From Chitinophaga pinensis (lineage in GTDB: Bacteria > Bacteroidota > Bacteroidia > UKL13-3): a DNA stretch of 7,027 nucleotides. Position 1 is the stretch's first letter. The number at the start of each line of letters is the position of its first letter. Positions 6,362-7,027 of this stretch are shown here, piece after piece. The translations under genes and the position numbers were made by a program. The stretch spans positions 1 to 7,027 of the forward strand of contig CAMCQX010000084.1 of the NCBI GenBank assembly GCA_945876985.1, in the 5' to 3' direction. A model generated the notes under the pieces. That model was given only the letters and a program-made list of their open reading frames with translations. It did not search any database and was not told the origin of the DNA.

Positions 6362-7027
6362 TTAATTATTGTATCTAATTCGGTTAAATAACCACACAAA
6401 TCTATTGAAAATATTTTGCATTACTTTATTACTTAAAAACATTTTTGAATTCATGAATAATACTTGAAATGCTTTTGTTTTACTTACCAAATTCCCTTTG
6501 ATGATCACTGTTGAAATTATTTTCAATAAGCGTAAATAAGTCCATTCAGTAATAATTTTCTTGTCTTTTTTTGAAATACTTTTATTGTATTTTTCAAAAT
6601 AATTCAACTTTATATTTTCCAATTCTTTAACAGCATTACTAAGTAATGTTGGAGTCCAATTAATTTCAGTTTTTAAAATAATGGCACGTAAAATGGTATC
6701 ATCAATGCTGTATTTTAAAATACTTTTCAAATTGTCTTTTGACTTTTGAATGGCATTTTCTCTTTGGAAATCAATATTTCTGCTTGATACACTATTTGGA
6801 TTTCTTCGGTACATATACCTTTGATTGTCCCTGGTATCTATCCATAAATTTATTTTGTTAATGATTAATCTTGAAAATAAATCATAGTCTTCAATATGTG
6901 AGGAAGATTCATTTTCATCGTACATGTATTCTTTTAAAACACTCGATTTGATAAGCATTCCCGCATGTAACAACGGACATTCAAATAAACTTAAAAATGC
7001 TGCGGAATTTAACGAATTACAGTAAAA
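6362..7027 (-). CDS. GT2-type glycosyltransferase, C-terminal part (5' end beyond the window)
   Basis: The frame is open to the right edge and encodes 221 residues to the stop at 6362; the start lies outside. The visible part fits the end of a family 2 (GT-A fold) glycosyltransferase. It has a CPLLHAGMLIKSSVL segment like the family's NPxxHxSxMxRxxxL. This is followed by HIEDYDLFSRLI, where Glu-Asp fits the ED pair that usually carries the catalytic base. The YRRNPNSVSSRN segment then resembles the usual YRxHxxSxS. The nucleotide-binding N-terminal half with its DxD motif is not in the window. The tail (about 120 residues) is basic and rich in Ile, Leu and Lys, with no clear membrane helix. 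Sugar and acceptor cannot be told. A TTG at 6973 is not a real start, because the same frame continues upstream with conserved residues. The 9-bp gap to the GT4 gene suggests a shared transcript. Confidence 0.82.
   Translation of the reverse strand, partial: FYCNSLNSAAFLSLFECPLLHAGMLIKSSVLKEYMYDENESSSHIEDYDLFSRLIINKINLWIDTRDNQRYMYRRNPNSVSSRNIDFQRENAIQKSKDNLKSILKYSIDDTILRAIILKTEINWTPTLLSNAVKELENIKLNYFEKYNKSISKKDKKIITEWTYLRLLKIISTVIIKGNLVSKTKAFQVLFMNSKMFLSNKVMQNIFNRFVWLFNRIRYNN

Noticed and set aside
6971..6973. TTG as the start of a 203-codon gene
   Set aside because: The frame is open to the edge of the window and the upstream residues fit the GT2 pattern, so the gene is partial, not short.

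Overview
The window is strongly AT-rich and most likely comes from a member of the Bacteroidota. None of the readable start codons has a recognisable Shine-Dalgarno sequence. One gene has a promoter of the Bacteroidota type (TTG, 17 nt, then an exact TAnnTTTG). Both exported proteins carry signal peptides ending in the Lys-Ala-Gln style common in that phylum. The genus cannot be read from the sequence. I see no tRNA, rRNA, CRISPR array, insertion sequence or phage gene, and no stretch of more than 300 bases lacks a gene.

Left part (1-1790, minus strand): a stand-alone proline dehydrogenase (609-1790) is followed 60 bp downstream by a secreted protein of unknown function (1-548), which runs off the left edge. 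Middle (1866-4175, plus strand): aroB and aroA, two shikimate-pathway enzymes, are separated by 3 bp and read away from the proline dehydrogenase gene. Right part (4176-7027, minus strand): a secreted LysM protein with a C-terminal double-psi-barrel-like domain ends exactly where aroA ends. Beyond it lie a GT4-type glycosyltransferase gene and the 3' two thirds or so of a GT2-type glycosyltransferase gene. These two probably form the end of a surface-glycan operon.

The jobs are mostly separate. Proline dehydrogenase feeds proline catabolism and the respiratory chain. AroB and AroA supply steps 2 and 6 of the route to chorismate. The LysM protein probably acts in the periplasm at the cell wall. 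The two glycosyltransferases probably build a polysaccharide or glycan.

The most notable observation is that the GT4 gene is split by a one-base shift at a run of six T (A on the coding strand) at 5927-5932. Adding one base restores a complete 352-residue enzyme with all expected motifs, so this is a recent mutation, a sequencing error or, less likely, slippage. I found no convincing novel multi-gene system. The region otherwise looks like ordinary chromosomal genes beside the edge of a glycan locus.
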